Assembly (NCBI RefSeq): GCF_030409605.1
Contig: NZ_JAUFQG010000004.1
Span: 930,001 to 994,000 of the forward strand
DNA length: 64,000 nucleotides
From: Simiduia curdlanivorans
Lineage (GTDB): Bacteria > Pseudomonadota > Gammaproteobacteria > Pseudomonadales > Cellvibrionaceae
Direction: 5' to 3'
A model generated the notes under the pieces. That model was not told the origin of the DNA and ran no database searches. It saw nothing but the letters and a program-made list of their open reading frames with translations. Position numbers and translations under genes: made by a program. The stretch's first letter is position 1. Each line of letters starts with the position of its first letter. Positions 43,794 through 52,549 of the stretch are shown piece after piece.

Positions 43794-44788
43794 CCGAATA
43801 ACAATCCGAAAAATTTGGCGCGCTGTGCAGGCCCCGTATCGCGCTCGGTAAAATAGATGACATGCTGTCGCTCGTCGGCGTTGGGGTCTAAGGTAATGCC
43901 CCACAGCGGTTTGATTTGGTTTGGTACAAGGGAGTAGCGGGCATCGATAATGCGGTTGGCATCGCTGTTATCAATGGCGAGATAGCCATTGGAAAACCAA
44001 TGAAAGCGCGCAATATCTTTGGCCTGTTGAGAGTGCTCTAGCAGCCATGGAAAATCTGCCCCAACATTTAACTTCTTGGCTTTTTCGCCGGCCACATACT
44101 CGGTGGTATGAAGTACCCGCACGGCGTCCACATAAAAGTAATCTTCGGTTTCGTAGACGATTTTCCAAAGCCATAAATTGGCAAAGGTAGGCTTGGCTTC
44201 GAGGTTAATCGGCTCGTGATTGCGCTGTTGTGCCATAGCCCAGCCCGCGGCTTCGGCCCGATCGCGCTGCACGATGCCGAGCGACAGATAAGCTAGAGCC
44301 CAAACCAAACCGACCTGCGCGAAGCCTGGGCGCCGCTTGAGGCAGCCGAGATAAATAAATACCAGCAAAGGAAGCGTAAACAGCGGGTCTATCACCGAGA
44401 CATTGTTCCAGGCCACTCGTACACTCGACAAGGGCCAAAATAACTGGGTGCCAAAGGTGGTGCAGGCGTCTAGCAATGCGTGTGTGGCATAACCTAAGGT
44501 AGAAAAAACAATACTGAGCTTAAGGTTAAGTTGAAACCGCCTACCTAAAATAGCATGCAGTACCAAGCCGCAGATCAGGCCACCGACCGGAATAAAAAAC
44601 AAGGAGTGGGTGAACTGGCGGTGAAACTCCAAAAATAATAAGGGGTCGGTGGATGATCGAATTAATACATCGAGATCGGGAGCCATACCGGCTAGTGCGC
44701 CCACCACCGTTGCGCCAATTATCTTCTGACGCTGGGCTACAGCTTGGGGCAGGGTAGCGCCTAAAACGCCTTGAGTGATTGGGTCCAT
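43754..44788 (-). CDS. DUF457/YdjM-like membrane metal-dependent hydrolase
   Basis: 344 residues. The N-terminus MDPITQGVLGATLPQAVAQ and AGMAPDLDVLIRSSTDPLLFLEFHRQFTHSL are diagnostic of the family, with Asp and His residues proposed to bind metal. Five or so membrane helices (for example GGLICGLVLHAIL and FTLPLLVFIYLGCL) are followed by a soluble C-terminal domain. No LexA-like site is seen upstream, although E. coli ydjM is an SOS gene. Confidence 0.85.
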   Translation of the reverse strand: MDPITQGVLGATLPQAVAQRQKIIGATVVGALAGMAPDLDVLIRSSTDPLLFLEFHRQFTHSLFFIPVGGLICGLVLHAILGRRFQLNLKLSIVFSTLGYATHALLDACTTFGTQLFWPLSSVRVAWNNVSVIDPLFTLPLLVFIYLGCLKRRPGFAQVGLVWALAYLSLGIVQRDRAEAAGWAMAQQRNHEPINLEAKPTFANLWLWKIVYETEDYFYVDAVRVLHTTEYVAGEKAKKLNVGADFPWLLEHSQQAKDIARFHWFSNGYLAIDNSDANRIIDARYSLVPNQIKPLWGITLDPNADERQHVIYFTERDTGPAQRAKFFGLLFGHDQAPVKGAMDR

Positions 44789-44850
44789 AGAAAGCTATCC
44801 AATTCTATCTAATAATATGAAATTATTGCGCGCTGCCTATTTGATGCGCT

Positions 44851-44864
44851 TTGGCCGTGGCCAA
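44851..44864. promoter_or_regulatory. perfect inverted repeat TTGGCC-GT-GGCCAA
   Basis: A 14-base dyad in the 156-base divergent gap between the DUF457 gene and the AAA-like/MscS operon, 81 bases before the TTG start. Perfect symmetry with a two-base centre makes it a possible operator. The regulator is unknown. Confidence 0.35.
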
Positions 44865-44944
44865 TCTGCTATCTTGTATCGAGCGTCAGTGTAAACCAAT
44901 CAGCAAAAATATAGTGACTGTGTTACCGGCAATAGGAGCCTAGG

Positions 44945-46165
44945 TTGTTCAATAATCTCAAATCAGCATGGAAAACCGGCCAACAGTTTGTTGTTTCCCT
45001 ATTGGGCAGCGCTGGTCGATCTACCGACAATGAGGAAGATGCGCAATCAGGCGCGGCACTGTCGCCGCAAACTATCTTACGTAAGCGCGAGGATTTAGCT
45101 GCACAGATGCCAAGCGCCGTTGTTGCGGCCTATAGCAATGAACCCCTCGAGCCGCAAGATCCGCGCTTTGTCGGCCGAGAAGAAGAGCTTGCCCGGCTGA
45201 TTGATGCCTTGGAAGACTGGCGCAATGGTAGGGCTAGTTTAACGGCTATCACCGCACCCCATGGGGCCGGAATAACGAGTCTGCTTAATCAAGTGCGCAG
45301 CAAAATTCTATCGACGGAAACCTTGAGTTATTTAAGCTTGGCCAAACGCCCCTGCTCGGCAGCAGAAGCTTTGCGCTTTATTAATAGTATCTTTGAATTC
45401 GAGCAAGCACCCGAAAGTGTCGCTGAGATGGTGCTGGCTATTAAAAACAGTCCGCCCAGAGTGATCATTATTGACGACGGTCACATGCTGCTCTCGCGCA
45501 AGATGGGCAATATGGCCGCCGTGCAAACCATCGGTGCGATTTTGGTGGCTACTCAGCATTGCCATTGCTGGATAGTTGGATGTGCCAAGCAAGCTTGGCG
45601 GCGACTCTCATTTCTCTATCAAAGTGATCGCTTTTTCAATCGCATTATTGAGCTGGACTATTTTAGTGCCAGTGAGATGAGTGAAATGATTGAGCGCCGC
45701 TTCTACGGTTTGGGTTTCGAGTGGTGTGAGCGCCTCGAGCTGGAGAAGGATAAACCAGATCCAATGCCTGTCCGATTTAAACAATTGCACGATCTTTCTA
45801 ATGGCCTGCCCGAAATGGCGTTCTTTTTTCTCTTATTCGCCATGGAAAAGGAACCAGATGCCGACGCGTTTCGGCTTAGCGAATTCTCTCACTTAGATAC
45901 CAGTGTGATTAAAAGCTGTAGTGAAGAAGAGTTGTTTAGTTTGGCTGAGATTTTTGTCCACGGTGTGATGGCGCATGTCGATCACGAAACACTTTTTCGA
46001 ATAAGCCCAGAGCAAAGTGTGCTGCGCCTAGAACGATTGTGCCGAGCCGGCATACTGCACCGAATCGCCACGGATGAACATTACACGAGTAATAGCTATT
46101 ACATTTCGCCCATACTTGCACAGGCGATGGTGTCACATCTCGTGCTCAGCAATAGACTCTATTAA
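44945..46165 (+). CDS. AAA/STAND-like ATPase-fold protein with altered P-loop
   Basis: 406 residues from a TTG with AGGAGCC upstream. RFVGREEELARLIDAL opens an AAA/ORC-type fold. The P-loop APHGAGITS (104-112) has Ile110 where the catalytic Lys should be, while Walker B VIIIDDGH (173-180) is intact; an arginine-rich helix and a winged-helix-like C-terminal region follow (about 310-406). Lack of the Lys suggests nucleotide binding without hydrolysis, or none. It sits nine bases before an MscS gene, so it may be a regulatory partner of the channel. Not a family I can name. Confidence 0.6.
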   Translation: MFNNLKSAWKTGQQFVVSLLGSAGRSTDNEEDAQSGAALSPQTILRKREDLAAQMPSAVVAAYSNEPLEPQDPRFVGREEELARLIDALEDWRNGRASLTAITAPHGAGITSLLNQVRSKILSTETLSYLSLAKRPCSAAEALRFINSIFEFEQAPESVAEMVLAIKNSPPRVIIIDDGHMLLSRKMGNMAAVQTIGAILVATQHCHCWIVGCAKQAWRRLSFLYQSDRFFNRIIELDYFSASEMSEMIERRFYGLGFEWCERLELEKDKPDPMPVRFKQLHDLSNGLPEMAFFFLLFAMEKEPDADAFRLSEFSHLDTSVIKSCSEEELFSLAEIFVHGVMAHVDHETLFRISPEQSVLRLERLCRAGILHRIATDEHYTSNSYYISPILAQAMVSHLVLSNRLY

Positions 46166-46174
46166 GGAGCTCTC

Positions 46175-47002
46175 GTGGAACAAACTGAAGAAATTCAAAC
46201 CACATTAAACGTCATTCTAGAAATTTTTTCCTTAGAAAAAATTGCCGCTATCGCATTGTTGTTTTTTACAGCTTGGTTGTTTCTGACCCTGTTTCAAATA
46301 GTGTTATTGCGGCTTATTGCACAGTTTCCCCGTTACCGATTGTTGCTGAATCGCATTTACCCCATAACCCGCGTTGTGCTGTGGGGTAGCACAGTGGTTT
46401 ACGCCATTGTCGGTATTATTGCGCCCCACGAAAGTGTGCTATTTGCAGTACTGGGTTCGGCCGGCTTGGCCATTGGTTTGGCTGCGCAAGAACCCATTAA
46501 AAATATGGTGGCGGGCTTGATCATTATGATTAACCCGCCCTATCGCGTCGGCGACATGGTCACCCTCGCGGGTCATTACGGCGAGGTAGTAAAGCTAGAG
46601 TGGAGCGTAACTTGGCTGCGCACCTTTGACGACAACACTATCATGGTACCGAATGCGGAGGCGCTTAAAGGCGCGGTATCCAACTCCAATAGTGGTGCAC
46701 TGGATGAGCAAATTTCAGTTAGCTTTATGTTGCCGGCTCATGCCGATCATATGTTAGCCATGCGTTTAGCACACGAAGCTACCCTGTGCTCGCCTTTTAC
46801 CTTTCTTAAAAAACCAATCGCGATCAATCTTGAGTCGGCACTTGAATGGGGCAATCCGGTAATAAAAGTCACTGTAAAAGCCTATGTGCTAGATGTCCGT
46901 CTAGAGAAAAAATTTGCTACAGATATTAATGTTCGGGTGCTGGATGCTTATAAAACAGCAGGCCTTATGCCGGTTCAATTTGTTGCATTAAATCGTGCTT
47001 GA
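46175..47002 (+). CDS. MscS-family mechanosensitive ion channel
   Basis: 275 residues from a GTG with AAGGAG upstream. Two N-terminal membrane helices precede the pore helix (FAVLGSAGLAIGLAAQEPIKNMVAG) and the beta domain (INPPYRVGDMVTLAGHYGEVVKLEWSVTWLRTFDDNTIMVPN), all typical of MscS. Such channels open under hypo-osmotic shock. It follows the AAA-like gene closely and overlaps the MOSC gene by eight bases. Confidence 0.9.
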   Translation: MEQTEEIQTTLNVILEIFSLEKIAAIALLFFTAWLFLTLFQIVLLRLIAQFPRYRLLLNRIYPITRVVLWGSTVVYAIVGIIAPHESVLFAVLGSAGLAIGLAAQEPIKNMVAGLIIMINPPYRVGDMVTLAGHYGEVVKLEWSVTWLRTFDDNTIMVPNAEALKGAVSNSNSGALDEQISVSFMLPAHADHMLAMRLAHEATLCSPFTFLKKPIAINLESALEWGNPVIKVTVKAYVLDVRLEKKFATDINVRVLDAYKTAGLMPVQFVALNRA

Positions 47003-47480
47003 AACAGGCTTAGGGCAGTTGTTGCAAACGCTGCCTCAACAGGGCCGCGTGCAATGGTTGGCGGTTCGGCCAGAGCGGCGAGCGGCTATGCTAATTGTCG
47101 ACAGTGTGATGGCCGAAGCCGGCAAAGGGCTAGTTGGCGATCGCTACAAAAGCATCAACGGCAAGCGCCAAGTGACGCTGATTCAGGCGGAGCATTTACC
47201 AGCGATTGCATCAATGGTTGGCTTTAGCCAATTAGATCCCGCGCGCTTGCGAAGAAATATCGTGGTAAAGGGCATTAATCTTCTAGCGCTAAAAGATAAA
47301 TTGTTTCAAATTGGCGGGGCGGTATTTCAGGGTAGTGGTTTGGCTCATCCCTGCTCGCGCATGGAGGAAATACTTGGCCCCGGTGGTTATAACGCGATGC
47401 GTGGTCATGGAGGTATTACTGCAATGGTTCATAAAAGCGGTATTATTCGACTTCATGATAGCGTGATCTATAGACCTTAG
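46995..47480 (+). CDS. MOSC-domain protein
   Basis: 161 residues from a GTG inside the MscS end. MOSC domains carry molybdenum-cofactor sulfurase-type chemistry. The conserved Cys in HPCSRMEEILG, plus GLVGDRYKS and LRRNIVVKGINLL, fit the family. The substrate is unknown. A hairpin overlaps its stop codon. It is the third gene of the operon after the AAA-like and MscS genes. Confidence 0.85.
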   Translation: MLETGLGQLLQTLPQQGRVQWLAVRPERRAAMLIVDSVMAEAGKGLVGDRYKSINGKRQVTLIQAEHLPAIASMVGFSQLDPARLRRNIVVKGINLLALKDKLFQIGGAVFQGSGLAHPCSRMEEILGPGGYNAMRGHGGITAMVHKSGIIRLHDSVIYRP

Positions 47481-47498
47481 TTGCATCGACTAAGGTCT
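47472..47498 (+). terminator. hairpin over the MOSC stop codon
   Basis: AGACCTTAG-TTGCATCGA-CTAAGGTCT, a perfect nine-pair stem that includes the TAG stop. The T run is poor, so termination is only possible. Confidence 0.4.
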
Positions 47499-47501
47499 GG
47501 G

Positions 47502-47529
47502 TTGTTCCTCAATGCAAGCCTCATATACT
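47502..47529 (+). promoter_or_regulatory. prpE promoter
   Basis: TTGTTC and TATACT separated by 16 bases, with the ATG of prpE 22 bases after the -10 and TGAGGTGA as ribosome site. A good sigma-70 type match in the short gap after the MOSC gene. Confidence 0.5.
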
Positions 47530-47551
47530 GTTTGTATACATGAGGTGATGT

Positions 47552-49426
47552 ATGAGCTATCGACAGGAATATCAAAAATCTCTTTCTAATCCTGAGGCAT
47601 TTTGGCGCGAACAAGCTCGCGCTTTAACGTGGCATAGAGCGCCGAAGATTATCTTAGAAAAAGATCAAAGCGGCATCGATCGTTGGTTTGTCGATGGCGA
47701 AATGAATAGCTGTTATCTAGCTCTCGATGTACATATTGAGCAAGGTTATGGCGATCAAATAGCGCTTTACTATGATTCCCCGGTAACCGGTACCAAGCAA
47801 TCTTTCACCTATAACCAATTGCGCGATGAGGTCGCACATTGCGCCGGCGCTCTGATTAGTCTCGGCGTAAGCCAAGGCGATCGGGTCATTATCTACATGC
47901 CAATGATTCCACAAGCAGCAATTGCCATGTTAGCTTGCGCGCGCATTGGGGCGATACACTCGGTGGTGTTTGGTGGCTTCTCGGCCACCGAATTGGCCAT
48001 ACGTATTGACGATGCGCAGCCGAAAGTTATTCTAACTGCCAGTTGCGGTTTAGAGATCGATAAAGTTATTGCGTACAAGCCTATGTTAGATCAGGCCATT
48101 CTTTTAGCGACCCATAAACCCACGCATTGTTTAGTCTATCAGCGCTCGATTGCACCTGCAGAACTCGTGCCCGATCGAGATATCGATTGGCAAGGCGCAC
48201 TAAAAAATGCAACGCCCGCCGATTGTGTGGCCGTGAAGGCGACAGATCCGCTCTATATTCTTTACACCTCTGGTACCACAGGCAAACCAAAAGGCGTCGT
48301 GCGCGACAACGGCGGTCATGCGGTTGCAATGCATTACAGTATGCGCGCCGTCTATAACATGCAGCGCGGTGATGTATTTTGGGCAGCGTCGGATGTCGGC
48401 TGGGTGGTAGGGCATTCGTATATCGTTTACGCGCCACTTATCGCTGGTGTGACAACCGTCCTCTATGAAGGTAAACCTGTACGTACACCGGATGCCGGCG
48501 CATTTTGGCGTGTTATAGAGGAATATCAAGTGCGTGCAATTTTTGCTGCGCCAACAGCATTTCGGGCAATTAAAAAAGCTGACCCAGAATCCACACTACT
48601 TAATCCGTATAATATATCGAGTTTAAAAACTGTTTTTATGGCGGGTGAACGCTTAGATCCTCCCACCTATCATTGGATTAAAAATTTACTAGGCTTACCA
48701 GTAATCGATCACTGGTGGCAGACGGAAACGGGCTGGGCAATTTGTGCAAATCTTATGGGTATAGAAGTCATGCCAGTTAAAGCGGGCTCTGCGACACTGC
48801 CGGTACCAGGCTTTGATGTGCAGATTTTAGATGTTAGTGGCCAGCAAGTTGGAGCTCAAGAGCAGGGCAGCGTAGCGATAAAATTACCTTTGCCGCCAGG
48901 CTGTCTTTCGACTATTTGGGGTGATGTTGAACGTTTTAAGCAATCCTATCTATCAGTTTTTCCTGGCTACTATGTGTCGGGCGACGGTGGCTATAAAGAT
49001 GAGGATGGTTATGTGTACGTTATGGGGCGTACCGATGACGTGATTAACGTTGCTGGACATCGACTCTCCACCGGAGAAATGGAGGAGATTATCGCCGCAC
49101 ACAATGCTGTCGCCGAATGCGCTGTGGTGGGAATTGAATGCGATTTAAAAGGCCAGCAACCGGTTGGTTTAGTAATACTGAAAGATGGCCAAACAATAAG
49201 TAGTATCCAACTTGAAGCTGAACTAGTCGCGACAGTAAGAGAAAAAATTGGTGCAGTGGCTTGTTTAAAAACCGTTAAAGTTGTTCGGCAGCTACCCAAA
49301 ACACGCAGTGGAAAAATCTTGAGAAAATTAATTCGACAAATTGCCGACGGAGAAAATTATTTGCTCCCGTCGACAATCGATGATCCTGCCAGCGTAAAAT
49401 ATATTATTGAAGCGTTTCAGCGCTAA
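47552..49426 (+). CDS. prpE: Propionyl-CoA synthetase / short-chain acyl-CoA synthetase
   Basis: 624 residues, normal for PrpE. It makes propionyl-CoA or acetyl-CoA from the acid, ATP and CoA. The AMP-binding loop YTSGTTGKPKGVVRDNGGH is the PrpE-type form; WWQTETGW and the C-terminal TRSGKILRK, with the Lys that is acetyl-regulated in the family, are present. The ATG at 47552 is 8 bases past TGAGGTGA. The rest of the methylcitrate pathway (prpB/C/D) is not nearby, so it may serve general short-chain acid use. Confidence 0.88.
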   Translation: MSYRQEYQKSLSNPEAFWREQARALTWHRAPKIILEKDQSGIDRWFVDGEMNSCYLALDVHIEQGYGDQIALYYDSPVTGTKQSFTYNQLRDEVAHCAGALISLGVSQGDRVIIYMPMIPQAAIAMLACARIGAIHSVVFGGFSATELAIRIDDAQPKVILTASCGLEIDKVIAYKPMLDQAILLATHKPTHCLVYQRSIAPAELVPDRDIDWQGALKNATPADCVAVKATDPLYILYTSGTTGKPKGVVRDNGGHAVAMHYSMRAVYNMQRGDVFWAASDVGWVVGHSYIVYAPLIAGVTTVLYEGKPVRTPDAGAFWRVIEEYQVRAIFAAPTAFRAIKKADPESTLLNPYNISSLKTVFMAGERLDPPTYHWIKNLLGLPVIDHWWQTETGWAICANLMGIEVMPVKAGSATLPVPGFDVQILDVSGQQVGAQEQGSVAIKLPLPPGCLSTIWGDVERFKQSYLSVFPGYYVSGDGGYKDEDGYVYVMGRTDDVINVAGHRLSTGEMEEIIAAHNAVAECAVVGIECDLKGQQPVGLVILKDGQTISSIQLEAELVATVREKIGAVACLKTVKVVRQLPKTRSGKILRKLIRQIADGENYLLPSTIDDPASVKYIIEAFQR

Positions 49427-49465
49427 TAAAGATTTACGGGTTTATGCGCTTGATTTGCGTAAGCC

Positions 49466-50125
49466 CTAGCTCAGCAACGCTTGTAATACCTTAGAAATAT
49501 CTTGTACCTCTTCTAAGCAGACTTCGTGGCCCATCGGGTATCGGTTGTAGTTCGGTTTTAAACCTTTTTCTTTCAATACCCGTCTTGCTTCTACGCCCAT
49601 TGCCTCGGGCACCACAGTGTCTTGACTCCCATGAAAAAGATGCACAGGTATTTTCGCATTCGAGGCATGAACTTGTACGCTGCGCCACGTGGCGAAGTAG
49701 GTGGAAAGTGCCAGTAAGCCCGCGAGTGGTTGCTGAAAGCTAAGGCCGCAGTGATAAACCACCGCGCCGCCTTGGGAAAAGCCGGCCAGAATAATGCGTT
49801 GGCTGGGAATGCCGCGGCTAATTTCTCGCTCGATAAGTGCGCTAATGGCGTCACTCGATCGTTGAATTTGAGCCTCGTCAATCTTACGCTCGAAATCCAT
49901 TTCTAAAATATCGTACCAAGCTGGCATCACATAGCCGCCGTTGATGGTGACGGGAATTTCCGGTGCGTGGGGGAAAATAAACCGGATTGCCAGACTAGCG
50001 GGTAGCTGCAAATGGGGCACTAAGGATTCAAAATCATGGCCGCTAGCGCCCAGTCCATGTAACCAAATAACCGCTGCATTGGGCTTTTCACCGGTTTCTA
50101 CCGTAATGTGAGGCAGATAATTCAT
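49466..50125 (-). CDS. Alpha/beta hydrolase, carboxylesterase/lysophospholipase type
   Basis: 219 residues. AVIWLHGLGASGHDFESLV is the opening strand and oxyanion region of the family; the nucleophile Ser is in LAGFSQGGAVVYH; Asp is in HGSQDTVVP and His in YPMGHEVCLEE, the usual triad. It acts on carboxyl or thio-esters. It diverges from the rlmG gene with a 28-base gap. Confidence 0.88.
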   Translation of the reverse strand: MNYLPHITVETGEKPNAAVIWLHGLGASGHDFESLVPHLQLPASLAIRFIFPHAPEIPVTINGGYVMPAWYDILEMDFERKIDEAQIQRSSDAISALIEREISRGIPSQRIILAGFSQGGAVVYHCGLSFQQPLAGLLALSTYFATWRSVQVHASNAKIPVHLFHGSQDTVVPEAMGVEARRVLKEKGLKPNYNRYPMGHEVCLEEVQDISKVLQALLS

Positions 50126-50153
50126 TTATACTGTCCTGAGTTTCTTCAAAAAG

Positions 50154-51323
50154 ATGATCAACATGGTTAATGATAACGGCTTTTCCACTAGCTTTGGAGC
50201 ATTTACGCTCTCGCGCTGGTCTCGCACGAATACGCCCAGCGAACAAAATCTACAGGCCTGGGATGCGGCAGACGAGTTGTTGCTCGAGCATTTGGCGCAA
50301 GTCAGCTTGCCAGAGAGTGCCAGGGTGTTGATTCTCAATGATCAATCTGGTGCTTTAGTGACGACTTTGGCGGCTGCAAAGGCGCCCGGCTGTAGTGTGC
50401 AGTTTGCTACGGATTCTTATCTTTCAACTCAGGCTGCGCAAAAAAATGTAACTGCCAACGGTGGCGACGTTACGCAAGTCACTTGGCTTAATAGTCTCGA
50501 TCGGGCACAGGGTTCAATAGATGTGCTTTTGATTAAGCTACCGAAGAACCTGAGTCTGTTGGAGGATCAGCTCTATCGCTATCGCGATCAGTTAAACCCG
50601 CATACAAAAATTATAGCCGCCGGCATGGTTAAGCATATGGCAGCGGGTGTATTTAAGCTCTTCGAAGATATTCTTGGGGCAACGAAAACCTCGCTGGCCA
50701 AAAAGAAGGCGCGGTTAATTTTTTGCGAACTCGATAAAACCCAGTGGTTGCCAGCACCAGATCTGAATACACACTATGTGTTGGAAAATACCAATTATCA
50801 AATTACCAACTATCCCAATGTGTTTTCCCGCGAATCGCTGGATATTGGCACCCGATTTTTCTTGCAGCATTTTCCGAAAAAAATGCAGGTTGAAAAAATT
50901 GCGGATATCGGTTGTGGCAATGGCATTCTCGGCTTAGTGGCAACGGGCAAGTACCCAGAGGCGACTGTCGATTTTTACGATGAGTCCTACATGGCTGTGG
51001 CCTGTGCCGAGCAAAACTTTACCCGTGCCTGGCCGGATAGAATGGCAAGCTTTCGCACCGATGACGGCATGTCAAATGCATTGCCCGATAGTTACCAGTT
51101 GATAGTGTGTAATCCACCCTTTCATCAACACAATGTGGTTGGTGATTTCGTTGCTCTGCAAATGTTTCGCGATGCGAAATCAGCCTTGCAGCAGGGCGGT
51201 GAGTTCTGGCTGGTGGGCAATCGCCATTTGCCCTACAAGGACCACATCAAGCATCTCTTTGGTAACAGTATGGTGGTGGCGAGCAACCAAAAATTTGTGG
51301 TGTTAAAGGCGATTAAACGTTGA
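50154..51323 (+). CDS. rlmG: 23S rRNA (guanine-1835-N2)-methyltransferase RlmG
   Basis: 389 residues. A duplicated methyltransferase fold: the N-terminal copy is inactive and the C-terminal one has the SAM loop IADIGCGNGILGLVATG and the catalytic VCNPPFHQ motif. This matches RlmG (E. coli about 380 residues), which modifies G1835 of 23S rRNA. The ATG at 50154 has no strong ribosome site; a second ATG is three codons in. Confidence 0.88.
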   Translation: MINMVNDNGFSTSFGAFTLSRWSRTNTPSEQNLQAWDAADELLLEHLAQVSLPESARVLILNDQSGALVTTLAAAKAPGCSVQFATDSYLSTQAAQKNVTANGGDVTQVTWLNSLDRAQGSIDVLLIKLPKNLSLLEDQLYRYRDQLNPHTKIIAAGMVKHMAAGVFKLFEDILGATKTSLAKKKARLIFCELDKTQWLPAPDLNTHYVLENTNYQITNYPNVFSRESLDIGTRFFLQHFPKKMQVEKIADIGCGNGILGLVATGKYPEATVDFYDESYMAVACAEQNFTRAWPDRMASFRTDDGMSNALPDSYQLIVCNPPFHQHNVVGDFVALQMFRDAKSALQQGGEFWLVGNRHLPYKDHIKHLFGNSMVVASNQKFVVLKAIKR

Positions 51324-51378
51324 GAGATAACATATAAGCAGCTGTTAAGGACCAGAAAAATGTGTGGAGTTTGATGTT

Positions 51379-52113
51379 ATGAAGCCCTGCCCTAAGTGCC
51401 AGTATATACGCCAAGCCAAAGATGCATCGGTACACCCGGATATTTGCCCCGCCTGTGGTATCGCCATGAATAAATGGCGGCCGCGGCCAATTGTAAATGA
51501 CGACAGTGATGCCGTTATTGTGCCGGAACAACGGACGAGCCTGCGCGAGCATTTTATGCAGTTACCGAATCGTGTGGATAGCGGCAGCTTGTGGGGGCGG
51601 GGCGTTATTTGGTTGGGTTTAAGCTGTTGGGCCTTTTGGTTCTTGTTCAATGGCATTGACTGGCAGGTGATCGGCGGCTCGTTTATGCACAATATCAACC
51701 TGCCTTTTCATGAGTTTGGCCACGTTTTATTTATGCCTTTTGGTCGATTTATGGCCATTTTGGGTGGCAGCTTGTTTCAAATTTTGTTGCCGCTGGGTTT
51801 ATGTATCGGTTTTAGTTTTTTTCACAATGACAACTTTGCTGCCAGCGTCACGCTTTGGTGGTGTGGCCAAAGCTTCGTCGATCTTGCCCCCTATATTGCC
51901 GATGCTGAATACCGACTCTTGCCCTTAGTTGGCGGTGGCGGTGAGGAGTCTCATGATTGGGGCAATCTCCTAACCTGGATGAACATGGTGGATTCGGCCC
52001 ATACCATCGCCCGCGCCAGTTTTGTCATCGGTGGTGTGATTATGATGCTTGCGCTGGCCTGGGGTTTTCAATTGCTGCGTAAACAAAAAGCACTCGAAGC
52101 TCAAGGCTACTGA
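51379..52113 (+). CDS. Membrane protein with N-terminal zinc ribbon and HExxH motif (M50-like)
   Basis: 244 residues from the ATG at 51379, preceded by GTGGAG. Cys4, Cys7, Cys23 and Cys26 make a zinc ribbon (CPKC, CPAC). After a polar linker come several membrane helices; the first ends near residue 92 and HEFGH lies at 111-115 at the edge of the next, the metal-binding arrangement of site-2 proteases. The remaining segment LAPYIADAEYRLLPLVGG could supply the third ligand (Asp). Whether it is an active protease is inference. A hairpin covers the stop. Confidence 0.65.
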   Translation: MKPCPKCQYIRQAKDASVHPDICPACGIAMNKWRPRPIVNDDSDAVIVPEQRTSLREHFMQLPNRVDSGSLWGRGVIWLGLSCWAFWFLFNGIDWQVIGGSFMHNINLPFHEFGHVLFMPFGRFMAILGGSLFQILLPLGLCIGFSFFHNDNFAASVTLWWCGQSFVDLAPYIADAEYRLLPLVGGGGEESHDWGNLLTWMNMVDSAHTIARASFVIGGVIMMLALAWGFQLLRKQKALEAQGY

Positions 52114-52130
52114 CATAACGCTGTCAGTAG
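52107..52130 (+). terminator. hairpin over the stop of the M50-like gene
   Basis: CTACTGACA-TAACGC-TGTCAGTAG, a perfect nine-pair stem spanning the TGA stop. No T run follows. Confidence 0.35.
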
Positions 52131-52215
52131 GGCAGTAGTAAGATGGCCTCACAAGTGCGCACTTGTTCCATTTATCAATCGCGCGAAAACCGCGTGCTCA
52201 CACAAGGACAAGGTC

Positions 52216-52530
52216 ATGAGTGATGTTATTGAAATAGTACAGTTTGAAACCAAAAAAGGCGTTCAAGCCACAGATTTTATCCGTGCAGCCGAGCCCATCG
52301 GTAGCTGGGTGATGGCGCAACCTGGCTTTCGCTATCGAAGCCTATCGCAAGATGAACAGGGGCTATGGCGCGACGTGGTGTATTGGAGCTCTATGGAAAA
52401 TGCTAAAAAAGCGAGTGATGCTTTCATGCGCGATAATGCGCAATCTGACTTTATGGTGATGATTGAGGAATCGAGCCTAGTCATGAACCATAGCCGCGTT
52501 ATGCAATCCCAAATGGCGGAATGTAGTTAG
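52216..52530 (+). CDS. Small ABM-like dimeric alpha-beta barrel protein
   Basis: 104 residues. The strands IEIVQFETKKGV and GFRYRSLSQDEQGLWRDVVYWSSM resemble the antibiotic biosynthesis monooxygenase fold, here followed by a helical segment rich in Ser, Asp and Met. Catalytic residues are not evident. AAGGACAAGG precedes the ATG. The next gene, a WYL regulator, starts 19 bases later and could regulate it. Confidence 0.6.
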   Translation: MSDVIEIVQFETKKGVQATDFIRAAEPIGSWVMAQPGFRYRSLSQDEQGLWRDVVYWSSMENAKKASDAFMRDNAQSDFMVMIEESSLVMNHSRVMQSQMAECS

Positions 52531-52549
52531 CCTTAGGCTATATCCTGTT

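Noticed and set aside
47510..47545. TACTGTTTGTATACAT before prpE looks like a LexA box
   Set aside because: The right half should read ACAG after eight bases from CTGT; here it reads ATGA, so the SOS consensus fails. The element is better explained by the -10 TATACT and a ribosome site.
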